Source: Rhodobacterales bacterium 52_120_T64
Lineage (GTDB): Bacteria > Pseudomonadota > Alphaproteobacteria > Rhodobacterales > Rhodobacteraceae
DNA length: 64,000 nt
Direction of reading: 5' to 3'
Assembly (NCBI GenBank): GCA_002162875.1
Contig: MABA01000009.1
Span: 183,552 to 247,551 of the forward strand
The notes under the pieces were generated by a model. The model was not told the DNA's origin. It saw only the letters and a list, made by a program, of their open reading frames with translations, and made no database searches. The position numbers and the translations under genes were made by a program. Below are positions 1-10,200 of the stretch, piece by piece. The stretch's first letter is position 1. The number at the start of each line of letters is the position of its first letter.

Positions 1-633
1 TAACGCCACCATCACTCCAGCATGCATCCCAAGCGGCTCATAAATCATCGGCAAATGCGTACTATCGACCGATGTAAAGCTGCGCGATTCAGGGAAACCA
101 AAACCATCAGGGCTTTTCAAAGGTCCCGTCACCATCGCCGCCAAGAAATTGTAGGCCACGTAAACCAGCATCAAGGACACCAGAATTTCGTTAGTGTTGA
201 ATTTGATCTTAAGGAAGGCCGGGATCATCGCCCAAGCCATGCCCCCAAGTGCACCCGCGATCGTCATCAACGGTAGCACCCAGATGCCCTCCGCAGGATA
301 AAGCGCAAGGCCGACGGCCCCGCCAGCAATAGCGCCCATTACGAACTGGCCTTCGGCCCCGATGTTCCACACGCCAGCGCGAAAACCGATGCTAAGGCCG
401 GTTGCGATCAGGATCAGAGGGCCAGCTTTGACCATAAGTTGTGATCTGGAATATGGCCCGAAGGTTTCATGGAAGAACGGATCAAGGAAGATGATCTTGA
501 TCGCCTCGAACGGGTCTTTGCCCATAGCCGCAAACAAGAATCCACCCATTACCATCGTGATTGCGACCGCCAGTATCGGCGTCAGCCACCGCATGGTGCT
601 GGAGGCTTGTTGTCTTGGTTCTAACCTAAGCAT
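1..633 (-). CDS. ABC transporter permease, nucleoside/BMP type (partial)
   Basis: Inner-membrane permease of a nucleoside or simple-sugar ABC transporter. The coding strand runs off the left window edge, so only the first 211 codons are visible and the C-terminus is missing. The visible part is strongly hydrophobic, with segments such as WLTPILAVAITMVMGGFLF and GFRAGVWNIGAEGQFVMGA; the latter is typical of BPD_transp_2 permeases of the NupP/YufP kind. The ATG at 633 lies inside the end of the upstream ATPase gene (8-bp overlap), which implies translational coupling. Lying downstream of xanthine dehydrogenase genes, it probably imports a purine base or nucleoside; the exact substrate is inference. 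Confidence 0.85.
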   Translation of the reverse strand, partial: MLRLEPRQQASSTMRWLTPILAVAITMVMGGFLFAAMGKDPFEAIKIIFLDPFFHETFGPYSRSQLMVKAGPLILIATGLSIGFRAGVWNIGAEGQFVMGAIAGGAVGLALYPAEGIWVLPLMTIAGALGGMAWAMIPAFLKIKFNTNEILVSLMLVYVAYNFLAAMVTGPLKSPDGFGFPESRSFTSVDSTHLPMIYEPLGMHAGVMVAL

Positions 634-2140
634 TGGCGCTTTCCTCCAGATTACCGCCCATCATCAGGCCAATTTGTTCCACCGTCATGCCAGCAGCAGG
701 ACGCGGTTCAGACATGCGCCCCTCGGCCAGAACGGCGAAGGTGTCGGACATCTCCATCAATTCGTCGAGGTCTTGGCTGATCACCAGAACCGCCGCCCCA
801 TTCGCCGCCAGTTCACGCAGCGCTTCGCGGATATCCGCCGCCGCTGCCGCATCAACACCCCATGTGGGCTGGTTCACAACCAACACTGTTGGCTTTTGCA
901 ACACCTCGCGACCGATCACGAACTTCTGCAGGTTTCCGCCAGAAAGCGAGCGTGCAGCGTTGTCGATCCCAGGTGTGCGGACATCGAATTGTTCAACAAT
1001 CTCGCGGGCGAAATCATCGCGTTTACCAAACAGCGTAAAACCGGATTTGGTCAAACCCTGCCGAACCCGTGCACTCAAGTACGCGTTTTCCTTAAGGCTC
1101 ATATCGGGTGCAGCCGCATGGCCCAGACGTTCCTCTGGTGCTGCCAACAGACCAAGCGCACGGCGCGTCGTCGGCCCCATACCGCCGATTTCAACACCGC
1201 TGAGTTTGACCATTCCAGCGTCCGTCGGGCGTTCGCCAGACAATGCCAGCAGCAATTCATCCTGTCCATTACCAGCCACACCGGCCACTCCCATAACCTC
1301 GCCAGCGCGTAGTTCCAGCGAGACATTTGCTAGGCTCGTTCCGAACGGATCAAGCGATTCCAGCGTAAGGCTTTCCAGATGCAACAACGTCTTACCCGGG
1401 GTGAACTCCCGTGCAGTCGGCATCGACAACTCGCCACCAATCATCATTTCAGCCATGGAGCGCGCAGTTTCTTCGGCTGGGATGCACGTATCCACCACTT
1501 TGCCCATACGCAGTACCGTGGCGTGATCACAAAGCGCTTTGATCTCATCCAGTTTGTGACTGATATAAAGGATCGCAACACCTTCAGACGACAGTTTTCG
1601 CAAGGTTTTGAACAGGATTTCGACCTCTTGCGGGGTCAGAACCGATGTTGGCTCGTCCATAATCAAAAGCTGTGGGTTTTGCAGCAAGCAGCGCACAATT
1701 TCGACGCGCTGACGTTCCCCGACCGACAAGTCACCGATCAGACGGTTGGGGTCCAAAGGCAAGCCATATTCATTGCTGACCTCGATAATTTTTGCGTTCA
1801 ATTCCGCACGAGGGATCGTTTCTTCCATACCGAGGATAATGTTTTCCGCCACGTTCAACGCCTCGAACAACGAGAAATGCTGGAACACCATGCCGACGCC
1901 CAAATTACGGGCCTCGCTGGGTTTATGGGGCATATAATGCTCGCCGTGCAGCAGCATGTCGCCCTCGTCCGGATGCACCAGACCGTAGATCATTTTGACG
2001 AGCGTCGATTTACCAGCCCCGTTTTCCCCCAGCAGCGCGTGAATTTCGCCCTCCTGAATGGTGAAGCTGATGTTATCATTCGCCTTCACGCCGGGGTAAG
2101 ATTTACTTAACCCTTTGATTTCGAGCAGCGTCTTCTTCAT
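626..2140 (-). CDS. ABC transporter ATP-binding protein, double NBD, nucleoside type
   Basis: 504-residue cytoplasmic ATPase with two fused nucleotide-binding domains, as in RbsA/MglA and the NupO/YufO nucleoside ATPases. The first domain has Walker A GENGAGKST at residues 38-46, signature LSVGERQRVEI and Walker B LLIMDEPTS. The second has the degenerate Walker A GVAGNGQDE, signature LSGGNLQKF and Walker B VLVVNQPTWG, with N in place of the usual D before Q; this degeneracy is normal for the family. It overlaps xdhC by 4 bp and the permease by 8 bp. Its place in the xanthine dehydrogenase operon suggests purine or nucleoside uptake (inference). Confidence 0.9.
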   Translation of the reverse strand: MKKTLLEIKGLSKSYPGVKANDNISFTIQEGEIHALLGENGAGKSTLVKMIYGLVHPDEGDMLLHGEHYMPHKPSEARNLGVGMVFQHFSLFEALNVAENIILGMEETIPRAELNAKIIEVSNEYGLPLDPNRLIGDLSVGERQRVEIVRCLLQNPQLLIMDEPTSVLTPQEVEILFKTLRKLSSEGVAILYISHKLDEIKALCDHATVLRMGKVVDTCIPAEETARSMAEMMIGGELSMPTAREFTPGKTLLHLESLTLESLDPFGTSLANVSLELRAGEVMGVAGVAGNGQDELLLALSGERPTDAGMVKLSGVEIGGMGPTTRRALGLLAAPEERLGHAAAPDMSLKENAYLSARVRQGLTKSGFTLFGKRDDFAREIVEQFDVRTPGIDNAARSLSGGNLQKFVIGREVLQKPTVLVVNQPTWGVDAAAAADIREALRELAANGAAVLVISQDLDELMEMSDTFAVLAEGRMSEPRPAAGMTVEQIGLMMGGNLEESANA

Positions 2141-3099
2141 GCGCTCACCTCCCTCATTTTTTGTTTTTCAACGCGGAGTTGTTCCAACAATCCCGCGGTA
2201 ACGCCAACAGCAATCGCCATCGGTTCTTTGCCTAATGCACGGTTTCCAATGGGGCATTCAAGACGCGACGCATCTGCGCCGGCCTCGGTTAACCGCCTGA
2301 TGAACCGTGTTCGTTTAGTATCGGAGCCAATCAATCCAAGCCCGCCGAACGCACGATTTAGGACGCGCAAGCAAATCTCAAGATCGATGGAATGGGAATA
2401 GGTCAGGACCACATGCTGCGCATCATCCGGCGCAAACGCCACTGCGTCGGCAGGGTTGGCCGCCACCAGCATATCGGCATGTGGTGGAATATTCGTCGGG
2501 AAACGATCGCGCGCGGAATCGACCCACGTAACGGCAAACGGCAAACCTTCAAGCGTGGTGACCAAGGCGCGGCCAACATGTCCGGCGCCGTAAATCCACA
2601 AAGGTTGTTGCGGGGTTTCCAGCGGTTCGATTAACCAGCCGTTAAGAAGAGTTAAGGCGGTATTACTTGCGCCCGAACGCGCGCTGCGCAGGTGCTTTTG
2701 CACAGGCAGCGGCAGTTCAGTAGGTTCGCCGGATGTTATGGGGCGCACGAACGGGCCTTGCAGGGTTTCAAGGTGTGCCAATTCAGTTTCGCCGTAACAT
2801 TCCGCCAGCAAACTGACGGACCCACCGCAACACTGCCCCAGATTTGGACCAAGCGGTATTTTGCTAAAGGCGCGCTGCCAATTGCCATCGGTCTGTAGCA
2901 TATTTCGCGCGTCAGCGGCCGCTTCAAACTCCAGCACCCCGCCGCCAATCGTGCCAACCTGTCCGGTTTCAGTCACAAGCATCGACGTTCCAGTTTCGCG
3001 CGGGGTGGAGCCCTTATGCTCAACAATCACCACGCGTACCACCCTACCCGCGTCGCGGATATGTTGGCGCAATTCTGAAATGTCGAAACCAGTTACCAT
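2137..3099 (-). CDS. xdhC: Xanthine dehydrogenase accessory protein XdhC
   Basis: 320-residue chaperone that binds molybdenum cofactor, promotes its sulfuration and inserts it into XdhB (known for the Rhodobacter capsulatus protein). The N-terminal XdhC/CoxI domain carries the stretch VEHKGSTPRETGTSMLV and TIGGGVLEFEA. The C-terminal Rossmann-like domain begins at PLWIYGAGHVG. The gene overlaps xdhB by 7 bp and the downstream ATPase by 4 bp, so it is part of the coupled purine operon. The length is normal for the family. Confidence 0.93.
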   Translation of the reverse strand: MVTGFDISELRQHIRDAGRVVRVVIVEHKGSTPRETGTSMLVTETGQVGTIGGGVLEFEAAADARNMLQTDGNWQRAFSKIPLGPNLGQCCGGSVSLLAECYGETELAHLETLQGPFVRPITSGEPTELPLPVQKHLRSARSGASNTALTLLNGWLIEPLETPQQPLWIYGAGHVGRALVTTLEGLPFAVTWVDSARDRFPTNIPPHADMLVAANPADAVAFAPDDAQHVVLTYSHSIDLEICLRVLNRAFGGLGLIGSDTKRTRFIRRLTEAGADASRLECPIGNRALGKEPMAIAVGVTAGLLEQLRVEKQKMREVSA

Positions 3100-5372
3100 G
3101 TGATGCCTTTTTCCATATCAACGGTTTTCAGCACTCGTTCCGCCGTGGCGGGCGCATCCATATCCGGATAGGCATCGCCACACGACGCCACTGCGTCAGA
3201 CAGGGCCAGAAACGCCGAAATGCCGAGGTTGAACGGTGGCTCGCCAACAGCCTTGGACTTGTAAATCGTATCCTCGACATTCTCGCCGCGATCCCAAAGA
3301 GCGACGTTGAATTCTTTCGGGCGGTCCGAACAGGCGGGGATTTTATAGGTCGAAGGCGCGTGGCTCAAATGGCGACCTTTGTCGTCCCAGACCAGCTCTT
3401 CCGTCGTTAACCAGCCCGCGCCTTGCACATAAGCACCCTCGATTTGCCCGATGTCGAGCGCAGGGTTCAGCGATCGACCAACATCATGCAAGATGTCTGT
3501 ACGCAAAATTCGGTTCTCCCCAGTTAAGGTGTCGATGACCACTTCGGTCACTGCCGCCCCATAAGAGAAATACAGGAACGGTCGGCCTTTGCCGGCAAAA
3601 CGATCCCATTTGATTTTGGGTGTTTTATAAAACCCCGTAGCAGACAGTTGGATGCGTGCACCATAAGCCGCCGCCGCCAGTTCAGCAAACGTCATGGAAT
3701 TACCGTTGTAACCAACGATGCCATCTTTGAACGTGATCTGCTCAGGTTTCGCCTGCCACTTCTCAGATAGAAAATCGACCAAACGTGCGCGGATCGTCTC
3801 GCACGCGGCTTTGCAGGCCATACCGTTCAGGTCAGCACCAGATGACGCCGCCGTAGCCGAGGTGTTGGGCACCTTCGCCGTATCCGTCGCGGTGATCTTG
3901 ACCATATCAAGCCCAACGCCGAACACTTGTGCGGCAACCTGCGCAACCTTGGTGAAAAGCCCTTGCCCCATCTCCGTGCCACCATGGTTCAGATGGATGG
4001 AGCCGTCAGAATACACATGCACCAAAGCCCCCGCCTGATTTAGGTGTGTCAACGTGAAGGAAATCCCGAATTTCACCGGTGTTAACGCAATACCGCGCTT
4101 AAGGATCGGCGAAGTTTTGTTGAACGCGGCAATTTCAGCCCGACGGGTGATGTAATCCGATGATTTAACCAACTCGTCCGTAATCTCCGGCATCACGTTG
4201 TCTTCGACGGTCATGTGATACGGCGTGACGTTGCGGTCTTCGGTGCCATAGAAATTCACGCGGCGGACATCCAGTGGATCAAGTCCGAGGTCATAAGCGA
4301 TATGATCCATCACTCGTTCAATGCCGATAATTCCCTGCGGGCCACCAAAGCCGCGATAAGCAGTGTTGGAAACCGTGTTGGTTTTCAAACGATGCGACAG
4401 TATCCGCACGTTTGGCAAATAATAGGCGTTATCCGCATGCAACATCGCACGGTCAGCCACTGGCAGCGACAGATCCATCGCCCAACCGCACTTGGCGAAC
4501 TGCTCAAAAATCACAGATTGCAGACGGCCTGTCGAGTCGAACCCGGCCTTATAGTTAATCCGGAAATCATGCCGTTTACCCGTGATGATCATGTCGTCAT
4601 CGCGGTCATAGCGCATCTTTGCCGAACGGTTCAGACGCATCGCCACAACGGCCGAAGCCACAGCCAACGAGTTACCCTGACTTTCCTTGCCACCAAAACC
4701 ACCACCCATGCGGCGGGTCTCGACGCGTACGGCGTTCATGGAGATGCCCAAGGCCTCGGCCACTTTATGCTGGATTTCTGTCGGGTGCTGGGTGGACGAA
4801 TGCACCAAAACGTCGCCTTCATTGGGCTGCGCGGAAGCTGCTTGACCCTCGAGGTAAAAGTGTTCCTGCCCGCCGACTTCCATGCTGCCTGCAACTTGGT
4901 GGTCCGACGTGGCCATCGCGGCGTCCGCGTCCCCATTCTGGAAAGTCATCGCGTCTTCGAACTTGCTATCCGCCGCCATCGCGTCGTCGATCGTTAACAA
5001 GGCTGGCAGCTCTTCGTATGTCATCACGCCAAGTTGCGCCGCTATACGCGCGGCGCGGTGGCTTGTCGCCACGACCAAGAATATAGGTTGGCCGACAAAA
5101 TGCACTATATCGACGGCCAACATGGGTTCGTCATGAGCTGCTGGTGAAACGTCATTTTCTGCAGGAAGGTCAGCAGCGGTTAGAACGTCGATAACTCCAT
5201 CGGAAGCGCGAACCGCATCAAGATTAACAGACGTTAACTTCGCATGCGCAACGGTGGACAGCCCGAACGCCAGATGCACCGGATCGGCCATCGGGATGTC
5301 GTCGGTATAGCGCGCGACGCCTGAAACGTGGATCGGGCCACTGTCGTGCGGGTTTGGTTTGGCTACGCTCAT
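3093..5372 (-). CDS. xdhB: Xanthine dehydrogenase, molybdopterin-binding subunit XdhB
   Basis: 759-residue catalytic subunit that hydroxylates hypoxanthine to xanthine and xanthine to urate at the molybdenum centre, in a heterotetramer with XdhA. Visible family motifs are GGGFGGKE (cofactor loop, near residue 222), AYRGFGGPQG (substrate arginine region), GGTEMGQGLFTK, and KAVGEPPF near the C-terminus carrying the catalytic glutamate. The length fits R. capsulatus XdhB (about 777). It overlaps xdhA by 4 bp (ATGA) and xdhC by 7 bp. Cytoplasmic; no signal peptide is seen. Confidence 0.96.
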   Translation of the reverse strand: MSVAKPNPHDSGPIHVSGVARYTDDIPMADPVHLAFGLSTVAHAKLTSVNLDAVRASDGVIDVLTAADLPAENDVSPAAHDEPMLAVDIVHFVGQPIFLVVATSHRAARIAAQLGVMTYEELPALLTIDDAMAADSKFEDAMTFQNGDADAAMATSDHQVAGSMEVGGQEHFYLEGQAASAQPNEGDVLVHSSTQHPTEIQHKVAEALGISMNAVRVETRRMGGGFGGKESQGNSLAVASAVVAMRLNRSAKMRYDRDDDMIITGKRHDFRINYKAGFDSTGRLQSVIFEQFAKCGWAMDLSLPVADRAMLHADNAYYLPNVRILSHRLKTNTVSNTAYRGFGGPQGIIGIERVMDHIAYDLGLDPLDVRRVNFYGTEDRNVTPYHMTVEDNVMPEITDELVKSSDYITRRAEIAAFNKTSPILKRGIALTPVKFGISFTLTHLNQAGALVHVYSDGSIHLNHGGTEMGQGLFTKVAQVAAQVFGVGLDMVKITATDTAKVPNTSATAASSGADLNGMACKAACETIRARLVDFLSEKWQAKPEQITFKDGIVGYNGNSMTFAELAAAAYGARIQLSATGFYKTPKIKWDRFAGKGRPFLYFSYGAAVTEVVIDTLTGENRILRTDILHDVGRSLNPALDIGQIEGAYVQGAGWLTTEELVWDDKGRHLSHAPSTYKIPACSDRPKEFNVALWDRGENVEDTIYKSKAVGEPPFNLGISAFLALSDAVASCGDAYPDMDAPATAERVLKTVDMEKGITW

Positions 5373-6778
5373 GCCGCGCCCCTCCCTACAATTCGGGTTT
5401 CGGATAAGGTATTTGTGCTTTCATGGAAATATCGGCGCAGAAGGTTTTCCGCAGTACGTAGGCGATATTCCGAGCTACCGCGCACGTCGCTCAACGGCGT
5501 AAAATCCTTGGCGAAAGCGGCACATGCAGCGTTAACGGTTGCCTCGTTCCATGGTTGCCCAACCAGTGCTGCCTCAACGTTCGAGGCCCGTTTAGGTGTT
5601 GCTGCCATACCACCAAAGGCGATGCGAGCAGTGACTACATGGCCATTTTCAACGGTGATATTAAAGGCCGCACACAGGGCGGAAATATCCTGATCGAAGC
5701 GTTTCGAAATTTTATAACAGGCCAGCGTGTCGGGCTGATTAGGTATGAACAGGCTCTCGACGAACTCACCAGCTTTACGATCTTGCTTGCCGTAAGACAC
5801 AAAGAAATCTTCCAACAGAACTTCACGACGCTCCGCCCCACGTCTAAGGGTCAGCACCGTACCCAGCGCAATCAGCGGCGGCGGGCTGTCGCCAATAGGC
5901 GAGCCGTTCGCAATGTTTCCGCCAATCGTCGCCGAATTTCGCACTTGAACGGAACCATACCGACGCAGCATCTCGGAAAAATCGGGGTGGCGATCTACGA
6001 GTGCGGCGCGCACGCGAGCAACGGTAACAACTGCGCCAATGCGGATGCCCTCATCCGAAACCTCAATCTGCTGCAAGTCTTCAAGGCGATGCACAAATAC
6101 CGTCGGGAGCAGGTTGCGCATAAGTTTAGTGACCCATAGGCCGAGGTCGGTAGCGCCACCAACAATGGTTGCGTCAGGGTTTTCGGCATACCAATCGGCG
6201 AAACTATCCAGCGTTGCAGGCAGAAATGCACCGTCCAGTGTGATATCGCCACCAGCCATTGCGGCCAGTTGATCCGCCTCATCCGCCAACCATTCGGGTT
6301 GCGGTTGCTTCGCGGCAGCCTCAGCCGCGCGAATGATGGGCGCGTATCCTGTGCAACGGCACAGGTTTCCCGCCAACACATCGTCAAAATCCTGCCGCCC
6401 GTCGCGGTGTGCGGTGTACATCGACATCACAAACCCCGGTGTGCAGAACCCGCATTGGGAACCATGATATTCCACCAACGCCTGTTGCACCGGATGCAAA
6501 CGACCGTCCGGCGCAGAAATACCCTCGACCGTGCGCACAGATTTGCCGTGAAGTTGCGGTAGAAACAGGATGCAAGCGTTCAGCGCACGGTGGGTCAGAC
6601 GCCCGCCTTCAAGTGCCGCGATGGACACCGTGCATGCGCCGCAGTCGCCCTCGTTACAGCCTTCTTTGGTGCCAGTCAGCTTGCGGTTTTCGCGCAGGAA
6701 ATCCAGAAGGGTTTCGGTGGGGTTCGGATTGTCCAGAACCACATTTTTGCCATTAAGAAGGAAACAAATTTGACCCAT
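5369..6778 (-). CDS. xdhA: Xanthine dehydrogenase, FeS/FAD subunit XdhA
   Basis: 469-residue electron-transfer subunit that takes electrons from the molybdenum site through two [2Fe-2S] clusters to FAD and NAD+. The plant-type ferredoxin motif CNEGDCGACTVSI is near residue 39. The second cluster motifs CGFCTPGF and NLCRCTGYAP follow near residues 112 and 144. The FAD domain shows VGGATDLGLW and ATIGGNIANGSPIGD. The start codon overlaps the uraH stop by one base (TAATG) and the end overlaps xdhB by 4 bp, so all three are translated as one unit. The length matches the Rhodobacter subunit. Confidence 0.96.
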   Translation of the reverse strand: MGQICFLLNGKNVVLDNPNPTETLLDFLRENRKLTGTKEGCNEGDCGACTVSIAALEGGRLTHRALNACILFLPQLHGKSVRTVEGISAPDGRLHPVQQALVEYHGSQCGFCTPGFVMSMYTAHRDGRQDFDDVLAGNLCRCTGYAPIIRAAEAAAKQPQPEWLADEADQLAAMAGGDITLDGAFLPATLDSFADWYAENPDATIVGGATDLGLWVTKLMRNLLPTVFVHRLEDLQQIEVSDEGIRIGAVVTVARVRAALVDRHPDFSEMLRRYGSVQVRNSATIGGNIANGSPIGDSPPPLIALGTVLTLRRGAERREVLLEDFFVSYGKQDRKAGEFVESLFIPNQPDTLACYKISKRFDQDISALCAAFNITVENGHVVTARIAFGGMAATPKRASNVEAALVGQPWNEATVNAACAAFAKDFTPLSDVRGSSEYRLRTAENLLRRYFHESTNTLSETRIVGRGAA

Positions 6779-7125
6779 TAGCTACCCCTGTATGTTGAAT
6801 ACCCGAATGCCGATAGTAATAGCGGCACATGGTAATGCGTGTCTTCGGCAATGCCAAAGCGCAGCGGGATCACGTTAAGGAATTTCGGCGAGGGCAACTC
6901 CTGCCCCGTGCCGTCCAGATAATCGCCTGCATGAAACACCAACTCGTATTCCCCGAACGCAAACGCGTCGAGGTCCAGCAGCGGCGCATCGCAGCGCCCA
7001 TCAGCATTGGTTACCGTTTCTAACAGCTTTTCGCGGCTGTCGCCCAAACGATAGAGTTCAATCCGTAAACCTTGCGCAGGTTTTCCGAGCCCGGTGTCGA
7101 GCACATGCGTCGTAAGACGTCCCAT
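6778..7125 (-). CDS. uraH: 5-hydroxyisourate hydrolase (HIUase, transthyretin-like)
   Basis: 115-residue enzyme that opens the 5-hydroxyisourate ring after urate oxidation. The N-terminal signature ([16 protein letters not shown]) and the C-terminal YSTYRGS tetrapeptide region are both present and define the family. The ATG at 7125 is chosen because the signature begins right after it and GGGGA lies just upstream; the frame stays open to a TTG at 7158. It is the first gene of the coupled operon, so the operon goes past urate. A urate oxidase is not visible and must lie elsewhere. Confidence 0.92.
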   Translation of the reverse strand: MGRLTTHVLDTGLGKPAQGLRIELYRLGDSREKLLETVTNADGRCDAPLLDLDAFAFGEYELVFHAGDYLDGTGQELPSPKFLNVIPLRFGIAEDTHYHVPLLLSAFGYSTYRGS

Positions 7126-7145
7126 AACTTCCCCATTTTTTGATT

Positions 7146-7183
7146 CTTGCCTAATCAAGCCTTAGTGCGGCTAATTGGGCAAG
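7146..7183. promoter_or_regulatory. Imperfect inverted repeat between uraH and dnaE
   Basis: CTTGCCTAAT at 7146-7155 and ATTGGGCAAG at 7174-7183 form 10-bp arms with one mismatch and an 18-bp spacer, in the divergent promoter region. It could be an operator for a purine-responsive regulator of the uraH-xdh operon. No regulator gene is adjacent, so this is a weak inference. Confidence 0.3.
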
Positions 7184-7242
7184 GTAAATTTCAAACCATT
7201 CCCCCTCTTTAACCGAAGTGTCGGCTGGGCTAACTTGACAGA

Positions 7243-10200
7243 ATGAAAAACACTCCTCGATTCATTCACCTGCGCGTGCATTCCGCTTATTCGTTACTCG
7301 AAGGCGCGATTCACCTTAAAAAACTGCCTCAAATGTGTGCTGATTGGCATATGCCGGCAGTTGCTGTCACGGATTCGGGGAATCTATTCGGGGCACTGGA
7401 ATTCTCGGAAACGGCTTCCAAAGCGGGAATCCAACCGATTGTCGGGTGCCAGTTTCAACTAAAATTTGAAACTGCTTCAAGGCCCGGGGATCGCGAACCG
7501 GCCCCTAAAGCCATTGTTTTACTAGCCCAGAACGAGCGCGGCTATGAAAACCTGATGAAGTTGAACAGTTGCAACTTTCTGGAATGCGGGGATGAGCTGC
7601 CCCATATCACCATGGCGCAGCTATCGGATCACGCGGATGGGCTGATCTGCATGACGGGCGGTTCGCTTGGCCCCATTGGGCAGTTGTTGCAAGACGGGCA
7701 GAAAGACAAAGCACGGTTGTTGACCGAGCATTTCCAGCGCCTGTTCGCGGACCGCCTTTATATTGAGATACAGCGCCACCCGACAGGGCAAAGCAACCGC
7801 ACACCTGCGGAGAATGCCACCGAACCGGGTTTTGTGCAGCTGGCCTATGATCTGAACATCCCGCTGGTTGCGACCAACGACGTCTATTTCCCAAAGAAAG
7901 ACATGTACGCCGCCCACGACGCGCTGATCTGCATTGCGGAAGGTGCTTACGTTGACCAACAAGAACCACGCCGCCAACTGACGCCGGAACATTACTTCAA
8001 AACGCCCGAGGAAATGGACGTTCTGTTTTCGGATCTACCCGAGGCTATCGCGAACACTATCGAGATCGCCAAGCGCTGTGCCTTCAAGGCGTACTTGCGC
8101 GACCCGATCTTACCGAAATTTGCCAATAACGAAGTCGAAGCCTTGCGGGAATTGGCGCATGAAGGTCTGAAAGCCCGCCTTGCCGTTATCCCTCATGCGG
8201 TGAGCGTTAAGGAATACGAAGACCGGCTGGATTTCGAACTGGGCGTTATCGAGAACATGGGTTTCCCCGGTTACTTCCTGATCGTGGCCGATTTCATCCA
8301 CTGGGCGAAAGAACAGGATATTCCGGTTGGTCCGGGCCGTGGTTCCGGTGCGGGGTCGCTGGTGGCGTATTCGTTAACAATTACCGACCTTGACCCTTTG
8401 CGATATTCCCTGCTGTTCGAGCGGTTCTTGAACCCCGAGCGTGTCTCCATGCCCGATTTCGATATCGACTTCTGTATGGATCGCCGCGAGGAGGTGATCC
8501 AGTATGTGCAACAGAAATACGGCCGCGATAAAGTCGCCCAAATTATCACGTTCGGTGCGTTGCTATCCAAAGCTGCGGTACGTGATATCGGTCGTGTTTT
8601 GCAAATGCCTTACGGACAGGTTGACCGGATTTCCAAGCTGATCCCTGTGGACGGGGTTAAGCCTGTGTCCATCGCGCAAGCCTTGCAAGACGAACCGCGC
8701 CTAAAGGAAATGGCTCGCGACGAGGAAGTCGTGGCGCGATTGCTGGAGTATGCCCAACAGGTCGAAGGTTTGCTTAGAAACGCTTCGACCCACGCGGCGG
8801 GGGTTGTGATCGGGGATCGTCCGTTGGACGAGTTGGTGCCGCTGTATCAGGACCCGCGTTCCGATATGCCTGCGACGCAGTTTAACATGAAATGGGTTGA
8901 GCCCGCCGGACTGGTGAAATTCGACTTCTTGGGTTTGAAAACCCTGACCGTTATTCAAAACGCGTTGGACCTGTTGAAACTGCGCGACATCAACGTCGAC
9001 ATTAGCGCGATCCCGATTGATGATAAAAAAACATACGAACTTTACGCCTCGGCCAATACGGTAGCTGTTTTTCAGGTGGAGAGTACGGGCATGATGGACG
9101 CGTTGCGCCAGATGCAACCGAACTGTATCGAAGACATCATCGCGCTGGTGGCGCTTTATCGCCCCGGCCCGATGGAAAACATTCCGAAATTCTGCGACGT
9201 CAAAAACGACCGCGACACGCGCGACTTGTTGCACCCCTCGATCGACCATCTTCTGGATGAAACGCAGGGCATTATTGTTTACCAAGAACAGGTGATGCAG
9301 ATCGCGCAGGAAATGGCGGGATACTCCCTTGGCGGGGCGGACATGTTGCGCCGTGCGATGGGTAAAAAGATCAAGGAAGCGATGGATGCGGAACGTCCGA
9401 AGTTCAACAAGGGTGCTGCTGAAAACGGTGTGGACGAGGCCAAGGCGACAGAGGTGTTCGACCTTCTGGAGAAATTCGCCAACTACGGTTTCAACAAATC
9501 CCACGCGGCGGCCTATGCGGTTGTGTCCTACCAGACGGCATGGCTGAAGGCGAACCATCCGGTTGAGTTCATGGCAGGTGTCATGAACTGCGATATCCAC
9601 CTGACGGACAAACTGGCGGTTTATTCCGACGAGGTTCGTAAAAGCAAGGAGCGCGGCGGTCTGGGGATCGAGATTATTCCCCCATGCGTCAACCGCTCCC
9701 GCGCGGCGTTCAGTGTGAAGGACGGCAAGGTCGTCTATGGCATGGGTGGTTTGAAAAACGTCGGTAGCGAGGCGATGAAGCTGATCACCTCCGCCCGCGA
9801 CGAAGGCAACACATTCAAAGACCTCTTCGATTTCGCGCGGCGCGTTGACTTGAAACGTGTCGGGAAACGACCAATGGAAATGCTGGCGCGATCAGGTGCG
9901 TTTGATCAATTGGATGGCAACCGCCGCAAGGTTCTGGAAAGCATCGACAAGCTGGTGGCCTATTCGGCGGCCTGTAATAACGCCAAGAACTCCAGCCAAC
10001 ACAGCCTGTTCGGGGATAGCGGCGATGACCTGCCGCCCCCTCGCCTGCCCATGCCCGAAGACTGGGAAGCGGTGGAGCGGTTAACGCAGGAACACACCGC
10101 CTTCGGGTTCTACCTGACGGGTCACCCGCTGGATGACTATATGCCTGCCCTAAAACGCGAGCGGGTTTTGACGTTGGAAGAAGTCACCAAAAAGGCCGAG

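Noticed and set aside
4215..4997. 260-codon open frame opposite xdhB
   Set aside because: A shadow of the xdhB reading frame on the other strand; the protein is rich in His/Arg and lacks any domain, while xdhB is certain.
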